From Penium margaritaceum (lineage: Eukaryota > Streptophyta > Zygnematophyceae > Desmidiales > Peniaceae), in the NCBI GenBank assembly GCA_023375785.1, contig SZWC01000517.1:209003-273002 (forward strand): a DNA stretch of 64,000 nucleotides, in the 5' to 3' direction. This document shows, piece by piece, positions 15,700 to 27,500 of this stretch; positions within the stretch are counted from its first letter, which is position 1, and each line of letters begins with the position of its first letter. The notes beneath the pieces are model-generated. The model ran no database searches. It worked only from the letters and a program-made list of their open reading frames with translations, and was not told the DNA's origin. A program made the position numbers and the translations under genes.

Positions 15700-15880
15700 C
15701 CAAAGTAGGCATATGTCACTGACCATGACCAAAGAATTTCAGTATGGGTGGTCAACATTCACCAACCATAACACGAGTCACAAACAGTCAAAGGGGGAAA
15801 AATGGTCTGGGAATATCAGTTATCAACTAGCAAGCACAAGGACCTTCAACAAGTTGTGCCACGGTGTGGATGCCATGCAC
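15700..15880 (+). repeat. Hybrid E/F monomer (five-mer HOR)
   Basis: An E-type start (accaaacaaccaaagtagg) changes near 15,825 into F-type tail sequence (agcaagcacaaggacc, ggtgtggatgccatgcac) and is followed by an A monomer. One monomer is lost and the E-to-E interval is 946 bp. Confidence 0.6.
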
Positions 15881-18800
15881 AATGACCAACCAAAGTAGGC
15901 ATACGTCACTGACCATAACCAAACAATGTCACTAAGTGTGGTATATTTTGACAGCTCATAACACGAGTCCCAAATGGTAAGAGTGGAAGACAATGGTTTG
16001 TGAAATCTAGTTATCGAGTAGCAAGTACAACTACATTCAATATGTAGTGGCACAGCGTGGCTACCATGCACAGTGACCAACCAAAGTATGCATGTTTCAC
16101 TTACCATGACCAACAAATTTCACTTCTTGTGGTCAGCGTTGACAACTCACAACACGAGTCACATATAGTCAAAGGGGGATAACAATGGTCTGGGAACACT
16201 AGCTATTAAGTAGAAAGCACAAATACCTTTAATATGTAGTGACACGGCGGGGTGACCATGTACAGTGACAAACCAATGTAGGCATATGTCACTAACCATG
16301 ACCAAACAAATTTCATCGTGTGTCGTCAACATTGAAAACTCATAACACGAGTCAAAAATGGGCAGATGGGGAAACAATGGGTTGGGAATACGCGTTGTCA
16401 GCTAGCAAGTACGAAGAACTTCAACAAGTAGTGACACAGTTTGGCTAGCGTGCACAGTGACCAACCAAAGGATGAATACGTCACTGACTATGACCAATGA
16501 AATCCAATATGTGTGGTCAACATTGACAACGCATAACACGAGTCACAAATGGTCAGAGGAAGATACAATGGTTTAAGAACCCTATGCATGGACTAGAAAG
16601 GACAAATAACTTCAATACGTAGTGGCACGGTTTGGCTACTTTGCACACCAAACAACCAAACTAGGCATATGTCACTGACCATGACCAAAGAATTTCAATA
16701 TGGGTGGTCAACGTTGACCAACCATAACACGGAACACAAACGGTCAGAGGGGGAAACAATGGTCAGGGAATATCAGTTCTCAACTAGCAAGTACAACGCC
16801 CTTCAATCAGTAGTAGCACGGTGTGGCTACCATGCACAATGACTGACCAAAGCAGGCATATGTACTGCCTTTGACCAAAGAAATCCTTTGTGTGTGGTCA
16901 ACGTTGACAACTCATAATACGAGTCACAAATAGTCAGAGGGGAAAACAATTATTTGGGAACACCAGGTATCAACTAGCAAGTACAATGACCTTCAATACT
17001 TTGTGGCACGGTGTGGATACCATGCACGATGACCAACCATGGTATGCGTATGTCACTGACCATGACCAAAGAATTTCACCATGTGTGGTAAACTTTGACA
17101 GCTCATAACACGAGTCACAAATGGTCATAAAGGAAGATAATGGTTTCAAAATACTAGTTATCAACTAGAAAGTACAAATACCTTCAATATGTAGTGGCAC
17201 AGTGTGGCTATAATGCACAGTGACCAACCAAAGTATGCATATGTCACTGACAATGACCAAATAACTTCACTTCATGTTGTCAATGTTGACAACTCACAAC
17301 ACGAGTCACAGATATTCACAGGAGCTAACAACGGTTTGGGAACACTAGCTATCAACTAGAAAGGACAAAGACCTTCGATATGCAGTGATACGGCGTGGTA
17401 ACCATGTATAGGGACGAACCAAAGTATGCATATGTCACTAACCATGACCAGATAGATTTCACAGTGTGTGGTCAACGTTGAAAACTCATAACACGAGTAA
17501 CAAATGGTCAGTGGGGGAAACCATGGGTTGGAATCACTAGCTATCGACTAGCATGTAGAAATATCTTCATCAAGTAGTGGCACGGTGTGGCTAGCGTACA
17601 CAGTGATCAACCAAAGGATGCATATGTCACTGGATATTACCAAAGAAGTCCACTATGTGTGGTCAACATTGACAACTCATAACACAAGTCACAAATGGTC
17701 AGATGGAGAAACAATGGCTTAGGAACCCTATGTACCGAAGAGAAAGAACAAAGAGCTTCGATACGTAGTGTGACGGTGTGGCTGATATGCACACCAAACA
17801 ACCAAACTAGGCATATGTCAATGACCATGACAAGAGAATTTCAATATGGGTGGTCAACGTTGACCAACCATAATAGGAGTCACAAACGGTGTGGGGAGGA
17901 AACAATGCTATGGGAACATCAGTTCTCAACTAGCAAGTACAACGACCTTCCGTTAGTAGTAGCACGGTGTGGCTACCACGCACAATGACCGACCAAAGTA
18001 TGCATATGTACTACCTTTGACCAAAGAAATCTGTTGTGTGTGGTCAACGTTGACAACTCATAATAGGATTCACAAATGGTCAGAGGGGGAAGCAATGGTT
18101 TAAGAACACAAAGAATAAAATCACAAGCACAAGGAGCTTCAATACGTTGTGGCACGGTGTGGATACAATGCACGATGACCATCCAAAGTAGGCAAATGTC
18201 ACGGACCATGACCAAATAATGTAACTAAGTGTGGTAAACTTTGACAACTCATAACACGAGTAACAAATGGTCAGGGTGGAGTATTATGGTTTATGAATAC
18301 TAGTATCAACTAGCAAGTACAAATATCTTCAATGTGTAGTGGCACAGTGTGGTTACAATGCACAGTGACCGACCAAAGTATGCATATGTCACTGACCATG
18401 AACAAAGAATTTCACTTCATGTGTTCAACGTTTACAACTCAAAACACGAGTCACAGATAGTCAGAGGGGGCTAACAATGGTTTGGGAACACTAGTTGTCA
18501 ACAAGAAAGCACAAGGACCTTCGATACGTAATGACACGGCGTGGTAACCATGTACAGTGTCAAACCAAAGTAGGCATATGTCACAAACCATAACCAAACG
18601 GATTTTACAGTGTGTGGTGAACGTTGAAAACTCATAACACGAGTCACAAATGGTCAGTGGGGGAAACCATGCGTTGGGAACACTAGTTATCAACTAGCAA
18701 GTAGAAAGATTTCAACAAGTAGTGGCACGGTGCGGCTAGCGTCCACAGTGACCAACCAAGGGATACACACGGCACTAACTATGACCGAAGAAGTCCACTA

Positions 18801-19719
18801 TGTATGGTCAACATTGACAACTCATAACACAAGTCACAAATGGTCAGAGGGATAGAAAATGGTTTGGGAACCCTATGTATTGACTAGAAAGGACAAAGAA
18901 CTTCAATACGTAGGGGCACGGTGTGGCTACTATGCACACCAAAATACCAAACTATGCATATGTCACCAGCCATGATGAAAGAATTTCAATATGGGTGGTC
19001 AACATTCACCAACCATAACACGAGTCACAAACGGTCAGAGGGGGAAACAGTGGTCTTAAATATCAGTTATCAACTAGCAAGTACAGCAACCTTCAATCAG
19101 TATAAGCACGGTGTGGCTACTATGCACAATGACCGACCAAAGTAGGCATATGTACTACCTTTGACCAAGGAAATCCGCTGTGTGTGGTCAGCACTGACTA
19201 CTCATAATAGGAGTCACAAATGGTCAAAAGGGGAGACAATGGTTGGGGAACACCAGGTATCAACTAGCAAGCACAATGACCTTCAATAATTTGTGGCACG
19301 GTGTGGATACCATGCACGATGACCAACCAAAGTAGGCATATGTCACTAACCATGACCAAATAATGCCACTAAGTGTGGTAAACTTTGACAAGTCATAACA
19401 TGAGTCACAAATGGTCAGGGTGGAATATATTGGTTTGTGAATACTAGTTATCGACTAGCAAGTACAAATACCTTCAATATGTAGTGGCACAGCGTGGCTA
19501 CCATGCACAGTGACCAACCAAAGTATGCATATGTCACTGACCATGACCAACGAATGTCACTTCATGTGGTCAGCGTTGACAACTCACAACACGAGTCACT
19601 GATAGTCAGAGGGGAGTAAGAATGGTTTGGGAACACTAGCTATCAACTAGAAAGGACAAAGACCTTCAATACGTAGTGACACGGCGTGGTATCCACGTAC
19701 AGTGACAAACCAAACTAGG

Positions 19720-20152
19720 CATACGTCACTAGCCATGACCAAAGAATTTCAATATGGTTGGTCGACATTCACAGCCCATAACATGAGTCAAAAATGGTCA
19801 TAGGGGGAGAACATGGTTTCAAAACACTAGGAATCTTCTAGCAAGTACAAAGATTTTTTTGTATGTATTGGCACGGTGTGGCTACTGTGCACAATGACCT
19901 ACCCGAAAAGGCATACATCATTGCTCATGACCAGAGAAGTTTAGTGTGTGTGGTCAACGTTCACAACTCATAACACAAGTCAAAAATGGGCAGAGGGAGA
20001 AACAATGGTTTGGGAATACTCGGTATCGACTAGCAAGTATAAAGACATTCCATAAGTGGTGGCACGGTGTGGCTACTATGCACAATGACCAACCAAAGTA
20101 TGCTTGTGTCACTGAATATCATAAAACGAGTTTCACTGTGTGTAGTCAACTT
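19720..20152 (+). repeat. Degenerate terminal monomers of the forward array
   Basis: The last two to three monomers are visibly more diverged than the body: ggttggtcgacattcacagc, a run of seven T near 19,855, and gacctacccgaaaaggcat. Satellite homology fades at about 20,152 after 'gtgtgtagtcaactttc'. Ends of satellite arrays are commonly more diverged because they take less part in unequal exchange; that reading is an inference here. Confidence 0.6.
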
Positions 20153-20200
20153 TCCTTCTTACGGCTGGTCAATCGGAGCAATGGTTGAGATGCTATTCAA
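20153..20200. other. Unique linker between satellite array and header
   Basis: About 48 bp containing cttacggctggtcaatcgg that resembles neither the satellite nor the header. It separates the end of the first array from the second header. I see no gene or motif in it. Confidence 0.5.
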
Positions 20201-20370
20201 GCTCGAAGTTGCAGAATTTGAAAGTCCATCTGTGTCAAATCTATATGATTAAACTAACTTTGTTATCATTCTTACATTTGAAACTACCCTCTCATCTTAC
20301 ACCACCTTATTGTATGCCATTTACCCATAGGAGACCTTATAATGTTATTTGGATATCATATGAACACCAT

Positions 20371-20442
20371 GTGAGTCAGCTTAGTGCATATAGAGTTAGA
20401 TTCTGGAGCGGTAGGTCCTTGGTTTGAATCCTCGTACGCACA
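20371..20442 (+). other. tRNA-like segment with pol III box A and box B motifs
   Basis: A box A-like sequence, cagcttagtgc (20,377-20,387), and a near-consensus box B, ggtttgaatcc (20,421-20,431; consensus ggttcgantcc), are separated by 33 bp, typical of tRNA genes and tRNA-derived SINEs. The flanking heptamers gtgagtc and tacgcac can pair at five of seven positions. The rest of the cloverleaf is poor, so I do not call a working tRNA. The same motifs at the same spacing occur in the inverted header. Confidence 0.45.
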
Positions 20443-20464
20443 ATATAGAAAAGGCTGGCGACCT

Positions 20465-20467
<3 letters not shown>

Positions 20468-20496
<29 letters not shown>
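20468..20496 (+). repeat. Poly-G tract in header
   Basis: An uninterrupted run of 29 G at the same place in the header as the 26-bp poly-C at 32,735-32,760 on the opposite strand. Such a run can form G-quadruplexes and is prone to slippage and to sequencing error, so the exact length is unreliable. Confidence 0.9.
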
Positions 20497-20497
<1 letters not shown>

Positions 20498-20705
20498 GGC
20501 CGTGTTGTGATGTATAAACTCTACCTTCGAGCCTAAGCCGTGGGGGGGTAGTGAGGATGTCATAATGCAGTCGCAAATCTGTCCTTTAGGTCGTCCACGG
20601 AACACCCCTCTAGGGGGGTGGGAGGGAGCATTCCAGTGAAGGCACCTATGCATAACAAATCAACAAAAACCGACCTGGTTTCAAAGGGAGAAATCTTTTG
20701 CTAAT

Positions 20706-21546
20706 TATTGACTAGCAAGTACAAAGACTTTCAGCAAGTAGTGGAATGGTGTGGCTTCCATGCACAACGACCAACCAGATTAGGCATGTGCCACTTACCA
20801 TGACCAAAAAGTTTTACTATGTGTGGTCAACATTGACAACCCATAACATGGGTCACGATTTGTTTGAGGGGAAAACAATGGTTTGGGAAAACTAGATACC
20901 AACTAGCAAGTACAACAACCTTCATTCAGTAGTAGCATGGTGTGGCTACCATGCACAATGACCAACCAAAGTAGGCATATGTACTGCCTTTGACCAAAGA
21001 ATTCCGCCGTGTGTGGTCAGCGTTGACAACTCATAACATGAGTCACAAATGGTCAGAGGGGGAGACAATGGTTTGGGAACACCAAGTATCAACAAGCAAG
21101 CACAAGGACCTTCAATACGTTGTGGCACAGTGAGGATACCATGCACGATGACCAACCAAAGGAGGCATATGTCACTGACCATGACCAAATAACGTCACTA
21201 AGTGTGGTAAACTTTGACAACTCATAACACGAGTCACAAATGGTCAGGGTGGAGGATAATGGTTAGTGAATATTAGTTATCAACTAGCAAGTACAAGTAC
21301 CTTCAATATGCAGTGGCACAGTGTGGGTACAATGCACAGTGACCAACCAATGTATGCATATGTCACTGACCATGAACAAAGAAGTTCACTTCATGTGGTC
21401 AACATTAACAAATCCCAACACAAGTCCCAGATAGTCAGAGGGGGCTAGCAATGGTTTGGGAACACTAGCTGTCAACAAGAAAGCACAAAGACCTTCGATA
21501 CGTAATGACACGGCATGGTAACCATGTACAATGACAAACCAAAGTA
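20706..21546 (+). repeat. 191-bp satellite, short forward segment after header 2
   Basis: Begins with the special first monomer (agattaggcatgtgccac), then F (gtactgcctttgacc near 20,982), A (caaataacgtcac), B (cacttcatgtggtc) and the start of a C monomer (gacaaaccaaagta). It is then cut by an orientation switch. The order is the same as at the start of the first array. Confidence 0.88.
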
Positions 21547-21552
21547 ACCATT
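21540..21552. other. Satellite inversion junction
   Basis: A forward C-type monomer stops after 'gacaaaccaaagta'. The next bases, accattgtttctccctctg, are the reverse complement of an F-type monomer. No unique sequence or extended palindrome lies between them. To the right every monomer is in reverse orientation up to the inverted header. Confidence 0.85.
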
Positions 21553-24500
21553 GTTTCTCCCTCTGACCATTTGTGACTCGTATTATGAGTTGTCAACGTT
21601 GAGCACACACAACGGATTTCTTTTGTCAAAGGCAGTACATATGCCTACTTTGGCCGGTCATTGTGCATGGTAGCCACACCGTGCTACTACTGACTGAAGG
21701 TCGTTATACTTGCTAGTTGTGAGCTGATATTCCCATAGCATTGTTTCCTCCCCTGACTGTTTGTGACTCGTGTTATGAGTTGTCAATGTTGACCACACAT
21801 AGTGGACTTCTTCGGTCATAGTCAGTGACATCTGCATCCTTTGGTTGGTCACTGTGCACGCTAGCCACACTGTGCCACTACTTGTTGAAGATCTTTCTAC
21901 TTGCTAGTTGATAACTAGTGTTCCCAACCCATGGTTTCCCCCACTGACCATTTGTGACTCGTGTTATGAGTTTTCAACGTTGACCACATACTCTCAAATC
22001 CGTTTGGTCATCGTTAGTGATATATGCCTACTTTGGTTTGTCCCTGTACATGGTTACCACGCCGTGTCACTACGTATTGAAGGCCTTTGTGCTTTCTATT
22101 TGATAGCTAGTGTTCCCAAACCATTGTTACCCCCCTCTGACTGTCAGTGACTTGTGTTGTGAGTTGTCAACGCTGACCACATGAAGTGAACTTTGTTGGT
22201 CATGGTCAGTGACATATGCATGCTGTTTTTGGTCATTGTGCATGGTAGCCACGCTGTGCCACTACATTTTGAAGGTATTTGTACTTGCTAGTCCATAACT
22301 AGTATTTACGGACCATTATATTCCACCCAGACCATTTTTTACTCATTTTATGAGTTGTCAAAGTTTACCACACTTGGTGACATTCTTTGGTCATTCTCGG
22401 TGACATGTGCATACCTTGGTTGGTTATCGTGCATGGTATCCACACCGTGCCACAACGTATTGAAGCTCCTTGTAGTTGCTATTTGATACTTGGTGTTCCC
22501 AAACCTTTGTTTCCCCCTCTGACCATTTGTGACTCGTATTATGAGTTGTCCACGTTGACCAAACACAGCGGATTGCTTTCATCAAAGGCAGTACATATGC
22601 CTGTTTTGGTCGGTCATTGTGCATGGTAGCCACACCGTATTACTATTGACTGAAGGTCGTTGTACTTGCTAGTTGAGAACTGATATTCCCAAACCATTGT
22701 TTCCTCCCCTGACCGTTTGTGACTCGTGTTATGGTTTGTCAATGTTGACCACCCATATTGAAATTTTCTGGTCATGGTCAGTGACATATGCCTAGTTTGG
22801 ATGACTTCTGTGCATGTTAGCCACACCGTGCCACTACGTATTGAAGTTATTTGTCCTTTCTAGTCCATGCAAAAGGCTCCCAAACCATTGTCTCTCCCTC
22901 TGACCATTTGTGACTCTGGTTATGAGTTTTCGACGTTGACCACACATAGTGGACTTCTTCGGTCATAGTCAATGAAGTATTCATCCTTTGGTTGGTCACT
23001 GTGCACGCTAGCCACACCGTCCCACTAGTTGTTGAATCTCTTCGTACTTGCTAGTTGATAACTAGTGTTCCTAACCCATTGTTTCCCCCTCTGACCATTT
23101 GTGACTCGTGTGATGAGATTTCAACGTTGACCACACACTGTGAAATTCCTTTGGTCATGGTTAGTGACATATGCCCACTTTGGTTTGTCACTATATATGG
23201 TTACCACGCCGTGTCACTACATATTGAAGGTCTTTGTGCTCTCTAGTCAATAGCTAGTGTTCCCAAACCAATGTTACCCCCCTTTGACTATCTGTAACTC
23301 GTGTCGTGAGTTTTCATCGCCTACCACATGAAGTGAAATTCGTTGGTCATGGTCAGTGACGTATGCATACTTTGGTTGGTCACTATGCATGGTAGCCACA
23401 CTGTGCCACTACATATTGAAGCTATTTGTAGTTGCTACTTGATGACTAGTATTCACAAACCATCGTCTTCCACTCTGACCATTCGTGACTCGTGTTATAA
23501 GTTGTCAAAGTTTACAAGACTTAGTGACATTATTTGGTCAAGGTCAGTGACATATGCCTACTTTGGTTGGTCATCGTTCATGGTACCCACACCGTGCCAC
23601 AACTTATTGAAGGTCCTTGTGCTTGCTACTTGAATCCTTGTGTTCCCAAACCATTGTCTCCCCCTCTGACCATTTGTGACTCCTATTATGAGTTGTCAAC
23701 GCTAACCACACAGCGGATTTCTTTGTTCAAAGGTAGTACATATGCCTACTTTGGTCGGTCATTGGGCATGGTGGCCACACCATGTTTATACTAATTGAAG
23801 GTCTCTATACTTGCTAGTTGAGAACTGATATTCACGAACCATTGTTTTTCCCTCTGACCGTTTGTGACTCGTGTTATGGTTGGTGAATGTTGACCACTTA
23901 TATTGAAATTCTTTCATCATGGTCAGTGACATATGCCTACTTTGGTTGTGTGGCGTGCATAGTACCCACACCGTGCTACTACGTATTGAAGTTCTTTGTC
24001 CTTTCTAGCCGATACATAGGGTTCCCAAACCATTTTCTATCCCTCTGACCATTTGTGACTTGTATTATGAGTTGTCAGTGTTGACTATATATAGTGGACT
24101 TCTTCGGTCCAATTCAGTGACGTGTGCATCCTTTCATTGGCCACTGTACACGCTAGCCATACCGTGCCACTGCTTGCTGAAACTCTTTCTACTTGCTAGT
24201 TGATAACTAGAGTTCCCAACCCATGGTTTCCCCCACGTACCATTTGTGACTCATGTGATGAGTTTTCAGCGTTGACCACACACTGTGAAATCCGTTTGGT
24301 CATGGTTTGTGACATATGCATACTTTGGTTTGTCACAGTACATGGTTACCACGCCGTGTCTTTACGAATCAAAGGTCTTTGTGCTTTCTTGTTGACAGCT
24401 AGTGTTCCCAAGCCATTGTTAGCCCACTCTGACTATCTGTGACTCGTGTTGTGAGTTGTAAATGCTGACCACATGAAGTAAAAATCTTTGTTCATGGACA

Positions 24501-27500
24501 GTGACATATGCATGCTTTGGTTGGTCATTGTGTATTGTAACCACACTGTGCTACTTCATATTGAAGGTATTTGTACTTGCTAGTCAATAACTAGTATACA
24601 CAAACCATTATGTTCAGCCCTGACCATTTGTGTCTTGTGTTATGAGTTGTAAAAGTTGACCACACTTAGTGACCTTATTTAATCATGGTCAGTGAGATAT
24701 GCCTACTTTGGTTGGTCATCGTGCATGGTATCCACACCGTGCCACAACTTATTGAAGCTCCTTGTGCTTGCTATTTTATACTTGGTATTCCCAAACCATT
24801 GTTTCCCCCACTGACCATTTGTGACTTGTATTATGAGTTGTAAACGTTGACCACACACAACGGATTTCTTTCGTCAAAGGCAGTATATATGCCTAATTTG
24901 GTCGGTCATTGTCCATGGTAGCCACACCGTGCTACTACTGACTGAAGGTCGTTGTACTTGCTAGTTGAGAACTGTATTCCGATAGCATTGTTTCCTCCGC
25001 TGACCGTTTGTGACTCGTGTCATGGTTGGTCAACGTTGACCACCCATATTGAAATTCTCTGGTGATGGTCAGTGACATATGCCTAGTTTGGTTGTTTGAT
25101 GTGCATATTACCACCACCGTGCCACTAGGTATCGAAGTTCTTTGTCCTTTCTAGTTGATACATAGGGTTCCCAAACCATTGTCTCTCTCTTTGACCATTT
25201 GTGACTCGTGTTATGAGTTGTCAATGTTGACCACACATAGTGGGCTTCTTCGGTCATAGTCAGTGACATATGCATCCTTTGGCTGGTCACAGTGCACGCT
25301 AGCCACACCGTGCCACTGCTTGTTGGAAATCTTTCTAATTGCTAGTTGATAACTAGTGTTCCCAGCCCATGGTTTCCCCCACTGACCATTTTTGACTCAT
25401 GTTATGAGTTTTCAACGTTGACCACACACTGTGAAATCCGTTTGTTCATGGTTTGTGACATATGCCTACTTTGGTTTGTCCTTGTACATGGTTAGCACGC
25501 CGTGTCACTACATATCGAAGGTCTTTGTACTTTCTAGTTGATAGCTAGTGTTCCCAACCCGTTGTTAGCCCCTCCAAATATCAGTGACTCGTGTTGTGAG
25601 GTGTCAACATTGACCACATGAAGTGAAACTCTTTGGTTATGGTCAGTGACATATGCATACTTTGGTTGGTCACTATGCATTGTAACCACACTGTGCCACT
25701 ACATATTGAAGGTATTTGTACTTGCTAGTCGATAACTAGCATTTAGAAACCATTATCTTCCACTCTGACCATTTGTGACTCGTGTTATGAGCTGTCAAAG
25801 TTTACCACACACGGTGACATTCTTTGGTCATGGTCAGTGGCATATGCATACCTTGGGTGGTCATCGTGCATGGTATCCACACCGTACCACAACGTATTGA
25901 AGGTCATTGTGCTTGCTAGTTGATACCTGGTGTTCATTAATAATTGTTTCCCCCTCTGACTACTTGTGACCCGTATTATGAGTTGTCAATGTTGACCACA
26001 CACAGGGGATTTCTTTGGTCAAATGCAGTACATATGCCTACTTTGGCCGGTCATTGTGCATGGTAGCCACACCGTGCTACTACTGATTGAAGGGCGTTGT
26101 ACTTGCTAGTTGATAACTGATATTCCCGGACCATTGTTTCCCCCTCCGACCGTTTGTGACTCGTGTTATGGTTGGTGAACGTTGACCACCCATGTTGGAA
26201 TTCTTTGGTCATGTTCAGTGACATATGCCTAGTTTGGTTGTTTGGTGTGCATAGTAGCAACACTGTGCCCCTACCTATTGAAATTATTTGTCCTTTCTAG
26301 TCCATGCATATGGTTCCGAAACCATTGTCTCTCTCTCTGACCATTTAGGACTTGTGTTATGAGTTGTCACTGTTGACCACGCATACTGGATTTCTTCGGT
26401 TATAGTCAGTGACGTATTCATCCTTTGGTTGGTCACTGTGCACGCTAGCCAGACCGTGCTACTACTTGTTGAAGTTCTTCGTTCTTGCTAGTTGACAACT
26501 AGTGTTCCCGACCCATTCTTTCCCCCTCTGACCATTTGTGACTCGTTTTATGAGTTTTCAATATTGACCACACACTTTGAAGTTCGTTTGGTCATGGTTA
26601 GTGACATATGCCTACTTTGGTTTGTCACTATACATGGTTACCATGCCGTGTCACTACATATAAAAGGTATTTGTGCTTTCTAGTTTACAGCTAGTGTTCG
26701 TGAACCATTGATACCCCCCTTTGACTACCTGTGACTCGTGTTGTGGGGTGTCAACGCTGACCACGTGAAGTTGAATTCGTTGGTCATGGTCAGTGACATA
26801 TGCATACTTTGGTTGGTCACTATGCATGGTAGCCACGCTGGGCCACTACACATTGAAGGTATTTGTACTCGCTACTCGATAACTAGTATTCACGAGCCAT
26901 TGTCTTCCACTCTGACCATTTGTGACTCGTGTTATGAGCTGTCAACGATTACCACACTTAGTGACATTATATGGTCATGGTCAGTGACATATGCCTAATT
27001 TGGTTGGTCATCGTGCATGGTATCCACACCGTGCCACAACTTGTTGAAGGTCCTTGTGCTTGTTAGAAGATACCTGTTGTTCCCAGACCATTGTTTCCCC
27101 CTCGCACCATTTGTGATTTGTATTATGAGTTGTCAACGCTGTCCACACCCAGCGGATTTCTTTGGTCAAAGAAAGTACGTATGCCTTCTTTGGTCGGTCA
27201 TTGTGCATGGTAGCCACACCTTGCTTATACTGATTGAAGGTCGTTGTACTTGCTAGTTGAGAACTGATGTTCCCAGACCATTGTTTCCCCTTGTGACCGT
27301 TTGTAACTCGTGTTATGGTTGGTAAATGTTGACCACCCATATTGAAATTCTTTGGTCATGGTCGGTGACACATGCCTACTTTGGTTGTTTGGTGTGCATA
27401 GTAGCCACACCGTGCCACTACGTATTGAAGTTCTTTGTCATTTCTAGTCGATACATAGGGTTCCCAAACCATGGTCTCTCCCTCTGACTATTTCTGAATC

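Larger units (their letters stand above)
398..19720 (+). repeat. 191-bp satellite, six-monomer higher-order repeat (about 1,146 bp), forward array
   Basis: Tandem monomers of 190-192 bp, about 100 copies. Each has the landmarks gaccaaccaaag, gcatatgtcact, acacgagtcacaaatggtc, actagcaagtac and tggcacggtgtggctac in that order. Six types recur as F-A-B-C-D-E. F has gtactgcctttgacc, A has caaataatgtcac, B has cacttcatgtggtc, C has aacggatttcacagtg, D has gaccgaagaagtccac, and E has caaacaaccaaactagg. The E landmark recurs at 1351, 3262, 4412, 5558, 6699, 7844, 8991, 10138, 11282, 12617, 13416, 14571, 15710, 16656, 17802 and 18947. Most intervals are 1,139-1,155 bp; the exceptions (1911, 1335, 799, 946) are whole-monomer gains or losses. 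Because 191 is not a multiple of 3 the frame shifts in every unit, so the short open frames (60-110 codons) here are not genes. I see no other feature in this stretch. Confidence 0.93.
20201..20705 (+). repeat. Array header module, copy 2 (full length)
   Basis: About 505 bp that match, inverted, 32,530-33,025. Shared landmarks in order are gaagttgca, actaactttgttatcatt, actaccctct, tttacccatagga, tgaacaccatgtgag, a tRNA-like segment, a G homopolymer, tgttgtgat, ctctacctt, gccgtgggggg, then the part also present at 1-150. It ends where the special first monomer of the next array begins. The module has no open frame that looks coding. With the inverted copy it forms roughly 500-bp inverted termini around a 12.8-kb satellite block. 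It may be the head of a mobile or amplifying unit, but no target-site duplication is visible. Confidence 0.85.

Noticed and set aside
398-20152. CRISPR array
   Set aside because: The whole 191-bp unit is repeated, with no short repeat alternating with unique spacers, and no cas genes are present; the context is eukaryotic.
439-20188. Many 60-110-codon open frames on both strands of the 191-bp satellite
   Set aside because: The same peptides recur at every monomer and end at the same monomer position. The 191-bp unit shifts frame each time, so there is no continuous coding.
20371-20442. Functional tRNA gene
   Set aside because: Box A and box B are recognisable, but D, anticodon and T stems do not close properly and the acceptor pairs at only five of seven positions. 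It is called tRNA-like only.
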